From positions 1-64,000 of the forward strand of contig NZ_JAFHKL010000004.1 of NCBI RefSeq assembly GCF_016937655.1: 64,000 bases of DNA, in the 5' to 3' direction. Shown piece by piece: positions 45,774-55,216 of the stretch. The position numbers were made by a program, and so were the translations under genes. Source of the stretch: Chromobacterium alkanivorans (GTDB lineage: Bacteria; Pseudomonadota; Gammaproteobacteria; Burkholderiales; Chromobacteriaceae). Positions within the stretch are counted from its first letter, which is position 1, and each line of letters begins with the position of its first letter. The notes under the pieces were generated by a model. It did not search any database. It saw only the letters and a program-made list of their open reading frames with translations, and was not told where the DNA came from.

Positions 45774-46730
45774 TCACTCCACCAAGGCCAGTGCATGCTC
45801 CAGTGCCTTGCCCTTCAGCTGGGCACCCTGACCGAACCAGGCCGAATCCAACCGGTAGTCCTGACTGCGAGCGCGACGACGATGATCGACATACTCGGTC
45901 ATGGCATTCACCAGGCCCCATGCCGTTCCACGAGTACCGGCCAGCATTGAACCCATGCCCCCACCGCTATACAGCGCCGATACCTGCTGCAGCGCCTTGG
46001 AAGTGACCGCATCATCAGCGCCTGCCACCAGCGGTTCGTCCAGGACTTCACGGAAGAACTGGCTGGCTTCTTCAGGCGAGACCGAACGCTGTGACAGCTG
46101 CTTGATGTTGCTGATGAAACGGTCCCAGGCCGACAACCCCAGACCCAGTGCACCCTTTACCTGCTGTGGATCAAATACAGTGGAGTGGGGCACCTTCACT
46201 GCACCGGTTCTGTCCTTCACTGCCATCTGCAGCGTGTTGTTGCACACCACCCGTACCGAGGTGAACTGGGCCGTGGTACACAGCGTGCCATCACAACTGG
46301 TAGCCAGCAGCAGATAGGCCTTCACCCGGTCCCCGCCCTTGAGCAGGGCTTCCTGACCGGTTTTGGCCAGCGCCCACAGCTTGCGACCACCCTTCAATAC
46401 GCCAGCGGTTTCCAGCTCAAACCCACCAGCACTGACCAGGTCGCGATAGAACTCCAGCACTTCAGACGGCTGTACCACCTTGTAACGCGGCGAGACCACC
46501 GATAGTGGAGCCAGCGAGTCAGACCGATACAGCACCTTGGAATCGGCAAACGGGCGGATGTGCATGCCGTCATTAGCCACATTGAACAAGACATCACTCT
46601 GCTCGATACGCCAGTCCATGCCGGCTTCCGTCAGCCACACTTCCAGCGGCTGCTGGGGAGAAAGCGGATTGCCCAGACCATGCCAGGGCGTGGCTCCGAC
46701 AAAGGCCATGGATTCGATGAGATGGGACAT
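45774..46730 (-). CDS. DUF932 phage/plasmid-like protein
   Basis: 318 residues matching the DUF932 pattern: AFVGATPWHGLGNPL at the N terminus, SVVSPRYKVVQPSEVLEFYRDLV, LLATSCDGTLCTTAQFTSVRVVCNNTL and TVFDPQQVKGALGLGL. The family is common on phages, plasmids and CP4-like islands; its role is unknown. The ATG at 46730 follows GGAGTGATCTC. It is first in the leftward operon DUF932-45308-YqaJ-43267. Confidence 0.82.
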   Translation of the reverse strand: MSHLIESMAFVGATPWHGLGNPLSPQQPLEVWLTEAGMDWRIEQSDVLFNVANDGMHIRPFADSKVLYRSDSLAPLSVVSPRYKVVQPSEVLEFYRDLVSAGGFELETAGVLKGGRKLWALAKTGQEALLKGGDRVKAYLLLATSCDGTLCTTAQFTSVRVVCNNTLQMAVKDRTGAVKVPHSTVFDPQQVKGALGLGLSAWDRFISNIKQLSQRSVSPEEASQFFREVLDEPLVAGADDAVTSKALQQVSALYSGGGMGSMLAGTRGTAWGLVNAMTEYVDHRRRARSQDYRLDSAWFGQGAQLKGKALEHALALVE

Positions 46731-47139
46731 GAGATCACTCCAATGAAAATGGCCCCCGTCAAGACGGAGGCCAGGGCATAAAGGACACCCGGAGTGGGTG
46801 TCGCTGTGCTGATTCAAGGGAGTAATATAGGACCGAAAAAAAGTAGAAATAATGGTGAAACTAAGCAATGTAGCTTGAATGGAACAACTTAGTCACACCT
46901 GTATATACAGATGCTAGAAAATAGGCTAGGGTGCGATATTATTTCATAATTCACAGCATGCGAGGACATGCCATACCGGTGCTTAAATAATATTGCAATA
47001 AGCTGCTAAATATTTTATTCGTCTACTGGGTGAGATGCATCAATGGAGCCTAGAATAGGCAGATCTCGAATAAGCTAGATAGAAAGTAGGCTGATGAATG
47101 AATTTAACATTTTAAAGTATATTTAATCAGTTATCACAA
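46731..47139. other. Gene-free junction, sharp fall in G+C
   Basis: About 400 bp without a gene. The first 50 bp contain an imperfect hairpin GGCCCCCGTC-AA-GACGGAGGCC (46751-46772). From about 46850 the sequence becomes strongly AT-rich, marking the seam between the recombination module and the metal region. No inverted repeat or target duplication was found at the seam. Confidence 0.5.
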
Positions 47140-47737
47140 TTGGACCCAGCTCATATGCAGATTTTTGGTCAAAAATATGGGAGTTGGCTTTATGGTTTTC
47201 TCTGTGCGATAGTTTTTATAGATACAGGCCTTGTGTTCAGCCCTTTACTCCCAGGTAATTCACTTATCTTTACCGCAGGCGTACTGGCCGCCAATGGCGT
47301 ACTCTCTCCCCATCTAGTTCTGATACTACTATCACTAGCCGCATTTCTAGGAGATCACGCTAATTACTGGGTAGGCAGAAAAGTTGGACACCAGCTATTT
47401 GGTAATCCAGCAGTTGCCAATTACAAGAGCCGAGCCACAAGTACGATCCAGATTTTTTCTCACGACACCATCGATCAGCCATTATTTTTGCACATTTTTC
47501 CCAGTGTTACGTGGAAACTCTCCTTTTATTGCCGGCGCAACCAAAGTGGTTTATCGACACTTTATAATCCTGTCTCTGATTGGTTCCTGTATATGGGTGA
47601 CAATAGTGGTAACAGCAGGACATTTCCTGGGGAAATTACCTGCCATTTCTAACGATATCCCAGTTTCCATTTTAATTGTCACCATCCCCCCTTCGCTACC
47701 GTTATTTGGAATATTGTTCCGTATTAAAAAAAAATAA
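47140..47737 (+). pseudogene. Broken DedA-family membrane protein
   Basis: Two frames together encode a DedA/SNARE-associated protein. From a TTG at 47140 the first frame gives DTGLVFSPLLPGNSLIFTAGVLA and the GDHANYWVGRKVG loop up to about 47420. The rest (FFPVLRGNSPFIAGATK, WVTIVVTAGHFLGKLP) continues one frame over to 47737. The changed frame and poor match between 47420 and 47490 suggest more than one indel. In frame with the start a stop lies just upstream (47113), so the N terminus is also short. Intact members are polyprenyl-phosphate or lipid transporters. Confidence 0.7.
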
Positions 47738-47791
47738 TACCCGATCTTGATTCGTATCAAGGGTGCGGAGTCGGAACTGGTTTAAATTTAC

Positions 47792-48127
47792 ATGATGAGT
47801 CAAATTAACCACGTATTTTTGCTGGTGCTGCTTTGGTTACCTCTGCAATTCATGCAAGTAGTCGATGCATCGGCATCGCCTTTTACAGACCAGGATACAT
47901 CAGAAATCCATTCACTATTTCATCTACACGAAGACAAAAAGCACTGTAAAGATGACATTGTCTCGTGTGATATAGCAGTACATTGCCTACAGCATTGTGT
48001 TTCGCCACTAATTAGTAACTTAGACGTAACGGCTTATACCAACTTTGGTGCTGTATGGCAGTCAACAACTCCTAAGCAATGGAGGAGCATAACCCATACT
48101 CCTCCTCATCATCCACCACAAGCATGA
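47792..48127 (+). CDS. Small exported Cys/His-rich protein
   Basis: 111 residues. Signal peptide (FLLVLLWLPLQFMQVVDASA) followed by a mature part with HLHEDKKHCKDD, SCDIAVHCLQHC and a proline/histidine tail (THTPPHHPPQA). The arrangement parallels the small DUF2946/CopL-like proteins at 58.8 and 60.0 kb, which suggests a periplasmic metal-binding role; unproven. It lies upstream of the YncE-like gene on the same strand. Confidence 0.6.
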   Translation: MMSQINHVFLLVLLWLPLQFMQVVDASASPFTDQDTSEIHSLFHLHEDKKHCKDDIVSCDIAVHCLQHCVSPLISNLDVTAYTNFGAVWQSTTPKQWRSITHTPPHHPPQA

Positions 48128-48193
48128 ACCTCTTACTAAAAGCAGTACCACTCCAACACGGAGCAAACGCATACTAAATTAAGGAGTTCATGA

Positions 48194-49228
48194 ATGAAAA
48201 CCATGCAATTTATCCTGGCAGCCTCCTCGCTCGCCATTAGCACAGCATTTTCTAGCGCGGCAACATTACCCATGGGCAAAATTTATAGTGCCAATGAGGG
48301 TGATAACTCTATCAGTGTAATCACATTACCGTCAGGTAAAGTAAATACCGTAAAAGTCCCCATTACACCACACAATGTACAAATCTCACCTGATGGGAAA
48401 ATTCTGCTAGCTGTGGGTATGCCAGCAAATAGTCACAACATGGTTGGAATGGATCATGCGGGTGGACATGATGAAGATGAACCTGGCCAATTACTACTGC
48501 TAGATGCAGACCAGCCAAGCAAGATCCTTGCAAACATGCCCGCAGGCCATCATCCGGCACACGTAATCACGGACCCGACAGGACAACGGGCTTATATCAC
48601 CAGCTCTGAAGATAACGCTATCACAGTGATAGATTTGGAGCGTAAGGTTCTTATTGCAAAAGTAGCCACAGGGGCATTTCCCCATGGACTTCGAGCCAGC
48701 CCGAATGGAAATGAGCTGTATGTGGCCAACGTGAAAGACGATAACATTTCCGTAATTGACACCAAGAGCCTAAAGGAAATAGACCGTATCCACGTGGGAC
48801 ATGCACCCGTACAAGTTGGTTTTTCACCTGATGGACGGCATGCCTATGTTTCTCTGCGAGATGATAACCAAATAGCAGTCATTGATACGGCAAACCACCA
48901 AATTACCACTCGGGTAGCTGTAGGAAAAAATCCAATTCAAGTGTTCGCTAGTAATGATGGCAACAAGGTTTATGTAGCCAATCAAGGAAGCGATGCCCAA
49001 CCGGATGATAAAGTCTCCATCTTGGATGCACGAAATAATGTAATCACTAGTACCGTAACCACCGGTCTAGGGGCGCATGGTGTTGTTGTTAGCCCTGGCA
49101 GTGAGGCTGCCTTTATCACAAATACAAAGGCAAATACTGTCAGTGCTATTAATGCTAAAAGTGGCAAAGTTATTGCCAACTACTCCGTTGGCAATAACCC
49201 AAATGGCATTACCTTTCGAGCATACTAA
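48194..49228 (+). CDS. YncE-like periplasmic beta-propeller (YVTN repeats)
   Basis: 344 residues. A signal peptide (about 1-23) precedes roughly seven 42-residue YVTN repeats, each with a pattern such as NELYVANVKDDNISVIDT and HAYVSLRDDNQIAVID. A His/Asp-rich insertion (MVGMDHAGGHDEDEPG, about residues 82-97) interrupts the second blade and may bind metal. The ribosome site is AAGGAG. Proteins of this type are frequent near copper and silver resistance genes; the biochemical role is open. Confidence 0.8.
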   Translation: MKTMQFILAASSLAISTAFSSAATLPMGKIYSANEGDNSISVITLPSGKVNTVKVPITPHNVQISPDGKILLAVGMPANSHNMVGMDHAGGHDEDEPGQLLLLDADQPSKILANMPAGHHPAHVITDPTGQRAYITSSEDNAITVIDLERKVLIAKVATGAFPHGLRASPNGNELYVANVKDDNISVIDTKSLKEIDRIHVGHAPVQVGFSPDGRHAYVSLRDDNQIAVIDTANHQITTRVAVGKNPIQVFASNDGNKVYVANQGSDAQPDDKVSILDARNNVITSTVTTGLGAHGVVVSPGSEAAFITNTKANTVSAINAKSGKVIANYSVGNNPNGITFRAY

Positions 49229-49238
49229 AGCCTAGCTC

Positions 49239-49263
49239 TGCGGCGGGATTTTCCGCCGCATTT
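49239..49263 (+). terminator. Terminator of the YncE-like gene
   Basis: Perfect 8-bp stem TGCGGCGG / CCGCCGCA with GATTTT loop and following TTT. Confidence 0.75.
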
Positions 49264-49358
49264 CCCATAAAAACACATCAATTGGCAGTTATTCACAAAA
49301 TATTTTATATCTAAAATTTATTCATTACACCAAATCAATATTGAAAAAATAGACGGTT

Positions 49359-50627
49359 TCAATCTGTGCTTGCCGCGTAAAAACGCAACTTACTCTCTAA
49401 CTTACCCCTTAGAATATCAACACTTGCTTTATTAATTTTTGCATATGCTTCAGGTGCAATTTCAAGAAATTTAGCTAAAATTAAACCATCAAAGCTTTTA
49501 CCACCTTCCTCAAGCATTATTTTGACTGCGTCAGCATAGCTCATTTCATTCTTATATGGCCTAACGGATGTCAGGGCATCAAATACATCAACAATAGAAA
49601 ACAACCGAGCTTTAAATGGGATGTACTCACCTTGCAGTCCATTAGGATAGCCCTTTCCATCAAAGCGCTCATGATGACACGAGACAATTTCTTGCGCACC
49701 TTTCAGCCACTTTGATTTTTCAAGTATGTGCTGTCCGATGTGGACATGGGATTTCATCACTTCGAACTCATCAATGGTTAACTTCCCTGGCTTTAGTAGA
49801 ATCGCATCAGGGATGCCAATTTTTCCTACATCATGCAAGAAGGAGCCAGAAATAAGGCTAATCATTTCACTTTCTTTAACATGCAAAGACTCTGCAAGCA
49901 TTACTGAATACAAAGTTACTCTGTAATTGTGTGCATCCGTATCTGAATCACGTTTAGCAATGGCACTGCCCAGTACTTCCATTAAGTCAAAATTACTTTC
50001 CAACAAATCAGACGACAAGCTTGATGCTTTTTTATACAATGAAAAAACGATAGAATAAAAAATCAATCCGGAGACAAACAGTGCAACGATTACAGCAGCT
50101 AATGATTCATAAATCCGATCATTCATTTCATAAACTGCAAGAGAAGGCACCTTATACGCCCCCTCGAAATACCCACCTATGTTCCCTTTATTATATTGAA
50201 GCGACGCCATGGCCATAACATACAAATCATCTCCATATTTAATTATTTCATGGTGATGCTCACCTGCCATCGGGAAATATCTATTGCTATTTTTAATTTT
50301 ATTTATAAGATTTTTATCAGCGCGAGACCAGTGCTCACTCTTTAGCACTCTATTTTTATCATAGACAGAAATACCGACAAATTGACCTTTATGTAAGATA
50401 CTCTGCAATACCTCCTCTTGACGATCAAAAGAAAGTGTATAAAATTCAACGCCAACCTCTTTATTAAAATCCCCAACAGCATCACTTGCCAATCCAAAAA
50501 CAAATTTATTTATTCTCGCCGTCTCCGTTCCGTACGTAAAAACACCAAAGAATATTGAAAGCAATATCCAGGCTGGAACAATTCTAGCAAGAATTATGCG
50601 ATGGACATTCCATTTGCTAATTTTCAT
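49359..50627 (-). CDS. Membrane HD-GYP c-di-GMP phosphodiesterase
   Basis: 422 residues. Helix 1 (about 10-30), an extracytoplasmic sensor of about 140 residues, helix 2 (about 175-197), then an HD-GYP domain. The metal motif HDVGKIGIPDAILLKPGKL and the HHERFDGKGYP signature are complete, so it should hydrolyse c-di-GMP. Strongly AT-rich codon use contrasts with the core-genome GGDEF gene at 15.5 kb. Next to motA on the same strand with 70 bp between: a c-di-GMP/motility link is implied. Confidence 0.85.
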   Translation of the reverse strand: MKISKWNVHRIILARIVPAWILLSIFFGVFTYGTETARINKFVFGLASDAVGDFNKEVGVEFYTLSFDRQEEVLQSILHKGQFVGISVYDKNRVLKSEHWSRADKNLINKIKNSNRYFPMAGEHHHEIIKYGDDLYVMAMASLQYNKGNIGGYFEGAYKVPSLAVYEMNDRIYESLAAVIVALFVSGLIFYSIVFSLYKKASSLSSDLLESNFDLMEVLGSAIAKRDSDTDAHNYRVTLYSVMLAESLHVKESEMISLISGSFLHDVGKIGIPDAILLKPGKLTIDEFEVMKSHVHIGQHILEKSKWLKGAQEIVSCHHERFDGKGYPNGLQGEYIPFKARLFSIVDVFDALTSVRPYKNEMSYADAVKIMLEEGGKSFDGLILAKFLEIAPEAYAKINKASVDILRGKLESKLRFYAASTD

Positions 50628-50716
50628 AACTGGTACACTCCCCATGCATCTTTAAACCATAAATTTATTATGGCAATGCCATGAAGACCAGTTGGCAACA
50701 AATAATCATTGCATAA

Positions 50717-51577
50717 TTACTTTATCGATTTAACATAGCTTTCAAGCTCCTCAAATTCAGGTCTTTCAGTAGAAAAGATAACTTTCCGTCCAAATTCAAC
50801 TGCCGTTTGTGGTGCATAACCCTGAAGGCTGGATAAGATAACAGTTTTAATACATTGCAATTCTTTTGTACTTTCATCTAGTTTCTGTTCAAGTAATGAT
50901 CCAAGTGGAGCAACAATACCATAAGCTAATAAAATCCCTAGAAATGTTCCAACTAGTGCCGAGCCAATCATCTCCCCAAGAACTGCCGGTGGTTGGCCAA
51001 CAGACCCCATTGTATTGACTACGCCAAGAACAGCAGCAACAATGCCAAATGCAGGCAAAGCATCGCCAAGCCTTATAATTGCAGCTATTGGCGCATGTGC
51101 CTCGTTATGATGTGTTTCAATTTCGACATCCATCAGATTTTCTATTTCAAACGAATTTAAGTTCCCTGATACCATTATCCTTAGATAGTCAGTAATAAAT
51201 TTCATTACATGGTGATCAGATCCAATCTCCTGGAATTTTCCAAAAAGTGGGCTATCGTGAGGCCTCTCTATGTCAGCCTCAATTGCCATTAATCCCTCCT
51301 TTCGTACTTTGACCAATGTTGAAAACAGCAATGCCATAAGCTCCATGTACCTGGTTTTTGTATACTTTGACGGCTTTATAATAGTAGGCAGTAGTTTTAA
51401 AACAGCCTTCAAAACTTTCGATTGATTACCGACAACAAAAGCCCCAAATGCCCCACCAAATATTGCCATTAGCTCTGTTGGCATTGCCTTTAGAATAACT
51501 TCAATATTTCCTCCATGAATAATAAAGGCACCAAATATCAAGGAAATCACAACTACATATCCTATTATTACATTCAT
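50717..51577 (-). CDS. motA: Flagellar stator protein MotA, without MotB
   Basis: 286 residues. Four membrane helices, with helices 3 and 4 in LGDALPAFGIVAAVLGVVNTMGSV and MIGSALVGTFLGILLAYGIVAPL; the two functional prolines are present. The cytoplasmic loop has YRTR-like MELMALLFSTLVKVRKEG and the EIETHHNEAHAP stretch. Size and pattern match E. coli MotA (295 aa), the proton-driven stator ring. No motB follows; the next genes are a YHS protein and a copper ATPase. It could work with a chromosomal MotB or have lost its partner. Confidence 0.9.
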   Translation of the reverse strand: MNVIIGYVVVISLIFGAFIIHGGNIEVILKAMPTELMAIFGGAFGAFVVGNQSKVLKAVLKLLPTIIKPSKYTKTRYMELMALLFSTLVKVRKEGLMAIEADIERPHDSPLFGKFQEIGSDHHVMKFITDYLRIMVSGNLNSFEIENLMDVEIETHHNEAHAPIAAIIRLGDALPAFGIVAAVLGVVNTMGSVGQPPAVLGEMIGSALVGTFLGILLAYGIVAPLGSLLEQKLDESTKELQCIKTVILSSLQGYAPQTAVEFGRKVIFSTERPEFEELESYVKSIK

Positions 51578-51613
51578 TATTCATGTCCAAAAAATATTCA
51601 ATAATCAATCTAC

Positions 51614-51916
51614 TCAATGGCAACCTTGATGGCGTGTAGGTTTCGTCTCTTTTATATAGCTCTCTGGATTGCTCTCAAAAATATCCCTATTTTCCTTATT
51701 TTCAAAAAAATAAGTAAACCCCTTATATACCGATGCAATTTGAACACCATCACCAACACTACGGCCTGAGATAGGGTCTATCTTATCAGCGGGCTGCTCT
51801 GCTGCATGCTTATGGTGCTGTCCACCCATGCCACATCCCATACCCCCTCGCCGCATCATCAGCACCACCGCGATTGCAAATAAAATCCACAAACCATTCT
51901 GAACAAACCATTCCAT
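51614..51916 (-). CDS. YHS-domain membrane protein
   Basis: 100 residues. An N-terminal helix (about 6-20) and a Gly/Met/Cys/His stretch (GGMGCGMGGQHHKH) are followed by a YHS domain in DPISGRSV...YKGFTYFFENKENRDIFESNPESYI. YHS domains bind copper or heme iron, and such proteins often lie beside P1B copper ATPases. It starts 12 bp after the ATPase stop, in the same leftward operon. Confidence 0.75.
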   Translation of the reverse strand: MEWFVQNGLWILFAIAVVLMMRRGGMGCGMGGQHHKHAAEQPADKIDPISGRSVGDGVQIASVYKGFTYFFENKENRDIFESNPESYIKETKPTRHQGCH

Positions 51917-51927
51917 GTCAATCTCCT

Positions 51928-54246
51928 TTATACACGACGTAAACGAAGCGCATTACATACAACTGAAACTGAACTTAAGCTCATAGCCAAAGCAGCAATC
52001 ATTGGCGATAACAGAACTCCAAAAATAGGGAACAAAATCCCTGCTGCGATAGGGATACCCAATGCATTATACAGCAATGCAAAAAGTAGATTTTGCTTCA
52101 TATTTTTCACTGCCTGGCTAGATATTTTTCTAGCCGCCAATATGCCTTTCAAATCTCCTTTAATTAAAGTAACGTGCGCACTACTCATTGCAATGTCTGT
52201 TCCATTCCCCATTGCAATTCCAATATCAGCTTGAACCAATGCGGGGGCATCATTAATGCCATCACCGGCCATTGCAACAAAATGGCCTTGATTTTGATGA
52301 CATTGAACAAGTAATAACTTATCCTCTGGCTTTACTTCTCCGTGAACTTCGTTAATACCAAGCTTATTTGCAACTGATTGCGCAGTGCCAATTCCATCTC
52401 CACTTGCCATCACAACATTAATCCCTGCTTCTTTTAGTGAAGATATAGCCTCTGCAGCCGTTGGCTTGATTGGATCAGTAATTGAAAAGGCTCCAGACAA
52501 CACTCCATCAATCATTAAATAAACAACGCTTCCCCCTTCTCCGTTTAGTTCTTTCAATTTCTCCTCAAGCTTAGATATATCTGCACCATTTTCATGCATA
52601 AATATACGACTACCCAAGGCTATTTTTTTTCCAGCAACTAAGCCATGCACACCAATACCTGTACTGGACTCGAAATCAGTACATGGCAACAGAGAAATTT
52701 TATTTCTCTCAGCTCCTTGCACAATAGCATGTGCCAATGGATGTTCACTTCCTTGATCTACACTGGCAGCAAATTGTAAAATTTCAAGCTCATTGTACGC
52801 TCCAAGCGCGACTACTTTTTCAAGCATCGGCTTTCCTTCTGTAATTGTCCCTGTCTTATCAATTATTAAAGTGTCAACTTTACATAGCTGTTCAATGGCC
52901 GCTGCGTCTTTGAATAAAACCCCACTAGATGCTGCCTTTCCAGTTGCAACCATAACTGACATGGGCGTAGCCAAACCAAGAGCACATGGACATGCAATAA
53001 TCAAAACAGCAACGGCATTTAATAATCCGTATATCCAACTAGGCTCAGGACCAAACAGACCCCACACGAATAATGTTGTTACAGAAAAAATAAGAACTCC
53101 CACAACAAATAGCCCTGCAACATCATCTGCCATTCTCTGCATAGGAGCCTTAGATCGTTGTGCATGTGCAACCATCTGTACAATCTGGGCGAGCATGGTC
53201 TGCTCACCAACTTGCCTAGCCCGCATAACGAGCGTTCCATTTGTATTTAGCGTTGCACCAATTACTGAGTCTCCTTGTCTTTTTGTAACTGGCAGTGGTT
53301 CACCTGTGATCATTGACTCATCGACTGCACTACTACCATTCTCAACAGTGCCATCAACTGGAACCTTTTCCCCTGGGCGAATACGCAATAAATCTCCAAC
53401 TATCACATCAGCAATGGGGATATCCACTTCCACCCCATCCTCCCGAACTTTGCGAGCACTTTTTGGAGCAAGTCCTAGCAGCGCTCTGATTGCTGCTGAA
53501 GTCTGTGATCGGGCTTTAAGCTCAAGCAATTGGCCAAGAAGTGTCAATGAGATAATGACATCTGCTGCTTCGTAATAAACTCCTACACGCCCCATCGCAC
53601 TATAGCTTGATGGGAAAAAATCAGGAAACAAAGTGGCCACAAGACTAAATGAAAATGCAGCGCCTGTCCCAATTCCAATAAGAGTCCACATATTTAAGTG
53701 CCGATGCATTATTGATTGCAGGCATCTTGCAAAAAATATCCCTCCTCCATAAAACACTACGGGAAGCGATAGCAGCAGTTCAAGCCATGACTGATATTGA
53801 GTGAAGTCAGACTCAAACTGATGGCCAAACATAGCTAGTGCAAGAACGATGACACTGAGCGGAAGTGTCCACCAGAATCTCTTATTCAGGTTGATATATT
53901 CCGAACTTTCCTTACTCTCCATAGGTATTGCCAACTCAAGCGACATGCCACACTTAGGGCAATTTCCTGGCGTATGAGATATTACTTCCGGATGCATTGG
54001 GCATGTATAAATAGCATCTTTCATACAATTGTCGGAAACATGATCGACATCAATTTTGGCATGATGGTGGCTTATGGAATTCGATTCTTTTTCTCCATTT
54101 ACTGTTACCAAGTCCATACCACACTTTGAGCATTTTCCTGGATGAGTTTGCTTTATTTCGGAATGCATTAGGCATGTGTAAATAACATCTTTCAAACCCA
54201 CATGTCTTTCTGGATTAACACCATTGCAATTAGAGTGCTGATGCAT
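51928..54246 (-). CDS. copA: P1B-type copper-exporting ATPase with two N-terminal HMBD modules
   Basis: 772 residues. Two short metal-binding modules ([22 protein letters not shown] and [11 protein letters not shown]...CPKCGMSLE, about residues 23-47 and 78-103) replace the usual HMA domains. Core motifs: TGE in [12 protein letters not shown] in [13 protein letters not shown] (transmembrane metal site), DKTGT phosphorylation site, HP in [15 protein letters not shown]. It pumps Cu(I) to the periplasm. A start at 54246 is preferred (AAGG upstream); 54264 is possible. Downstream partner: YHS protein. Confidence 0.88.
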   Translation of the reverse strand: MHQHSNCNGVNPERHVGLKDVIYTCLMHSEIKQTHPGKCSKCGMDLVTVNGEKESNSISHHHAKIDVDHVSDNCMKDAIYTCPMHPEVISHTPGNCPKCGMSLELAIPMESKESSEYINLNKRFWWTLPLSVIVLALAMFGHQFESDFTQYQSWLELLLSLPVVFYGGGIFFARCLQSIMHRHLNMWTLIGIGTGAAFSFSLVATLFPDFFPSSYSAMGRVGVYYEAADVIISLTLLGQLLELKARSQTSAAIRALLGLAPKSARKVREDGVEVDIPIADVIVGDLLRIRPGEKVPVDGTVENGSSAVDESMITGEPLPVTKRQGDSVIGATLNTNGTLVMRARQVGEQTMLAQIVQMVAHAQRSKAPMQRMADDVAGLFVVGVLIFSVTTLFVWGLFGPEPSWIYGLLNAVAVLIIACPCALGLATPMSVMVATGKAASSGVLFKDAAAIEQLCKVDTLIIDKTGTITEGKPMLEKVVALGAYNELEILQFAASVDQGSEHPLAHAIVQGAERNKISLLPCTDFESSTGIGVHGLVAGKKIALGSRIFMHENGADISKLEEKLKELNGEGGSVVYLMIDGVLSGAFSITDPIKPTAAEAISSLKEAGINVVMASGDGIGTAQSVANKLGINEVHGEVKPEDKLLLVQCHQNQGHFVAMAGDGINDAPALVQADIGIAMGNGTDIAMSSAHVTLIKGDLKGILAARKISSQAVKNMKQNLLFALLYNALGIPIAAGILFPIFGVLLSPMIAALAMSLSSVSVVCNALRLRRV

Positions 54247-54279
54247 TTCACACCGCCTTTCCATTGGTACCCGTTTATT

Positions 54280-54915
54280 TTAATAAAATCTTCTCGGGAC
54301 AAAAGCAGGGACACTATTTTTGTATTCCAAATACACCACTCCAAATTCTTTCTCAATATCTATCTCTTCCCTAAATGCCAAACGCGAATAAATATAAACC
54401 AATATCGGAAACATCGCCAAGGTTATCAGCGTCGGCCACTGAAGCAAGAACCCAAACATGATCACAACAAAAGCAACATACTGTGGATGCCTGATCTTCG
54501 AATACGGCCCTGTTGTTGCAATACTCTTGTTAAGCTGCGCCACATACAGCACCCTCCAAGAAGATGCGAGCAGGAAGAAACCTAAAATAATAAATATATT
54601 GCTTAGGAGATGGAATGGACCAAAGTGTGGATTTGATCTCCATCCAAAAATAACCTCAAGAAGGTGACCTGAGTCATGATTCAAAAAATCTATTCCGGGG
54701 TACTTATTTACAAGCCAGGGCATTAGCAAATAGATTGTTAATGGGAATCCATACATTTCCGTAAACAGCGCGACTACAAAGGCTGAAAACATTCCAAGAG
54801 AACGCCAATCTTTTTTTGATTTTGGTTTGGTAAAACTAAAGGCAAAAATAATAAATACCAATGAATTCATAATAACTAGTGACCATAGCCCATAGCCATA
54901 ATCAGCATGATTCAT
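54280..54915 (-). CDS. Isoprenylcysteine methyltransferase-like membrane protein
   Basis: 211 residues with about five helices. The C-terminal signature GPYSKIRHPQYVAFVVIMFG followed by EEIDIEKEFGVVYLEYKNSVPAFVP is the ICMT/PEMT-like SAM-binding fold. The substrate is unknown; family members recur next to DUF2933 and copper genes. It overlaps the upstream DUF2933 gene by 4 bp. Confidence 0.78.
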   Translation of the reverse strand: MNHADYGYGLWSLVIMNSLVFIIFAFSFTKPKSKKDWRSLGMFSAFVVALFTEMYGFPLTIYLLMPWLVNKYPGIDFLNHDSGHLLEVIFGWRSNPHFGPFHLLSNIFIILGFFLLASSWRVLYVAQLNKSIATTGPYSKIRHPQYVAFVVIMFGFLLQWPTLITLAMFPILVYIYSRLAFREEIDIEKEFGVVYLEYKNSVPAFVPRRFY

Positions 54916-55151
54916 GATTTATCTCCTTTTTTACTTTCATCCTTTACGTCGGAAAAATCATCTTCCATCTTGTTGTTGTGGCCGTGATGCATAAATAAAT
55001 GCATTAGCGGACATGCCAAAAAGAATACATATGGTAATGCGCCTAAGAGATGTGCCTTATGTTCCGCCCATAGAAAAAAAACTGCTACCGCTACAAATCC
55101 CCAAAATATCCATCTGAATTTTGAAGGTACAAATCCATGATGCGAGTGCAT
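54912..55151 (-). CDS. DUF2933 small membrane protein
   Basis: 79 residues. Two membrane helices with WAEHKAHLLGALPYVFFLACPLMHLFMHHGHNN, the DUF2933 pattern ending in a Cys-Pro-Leu-Met-His and His cluster that may hold a metal. The ATG at 55151 follows AGGGAGAAATAAA. Part of the leftward copper operon. Role unknown. Confidence 0.75.
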   Translation of the reverse strand: MHSHHGFVPSKFRWIFWGFVAVAVFFLWAEHKAHLLGALPYVFFLACPLMHLFMHHGHNNKMEDDFSDVKDESKKGDKS

Positions 55152-55216
55152 TTTATTTCTCCCTGAATTTCGCACAGTAAGCACAGCACCTAATGGTGCT
55201 GTGCTTACCAAAATAC

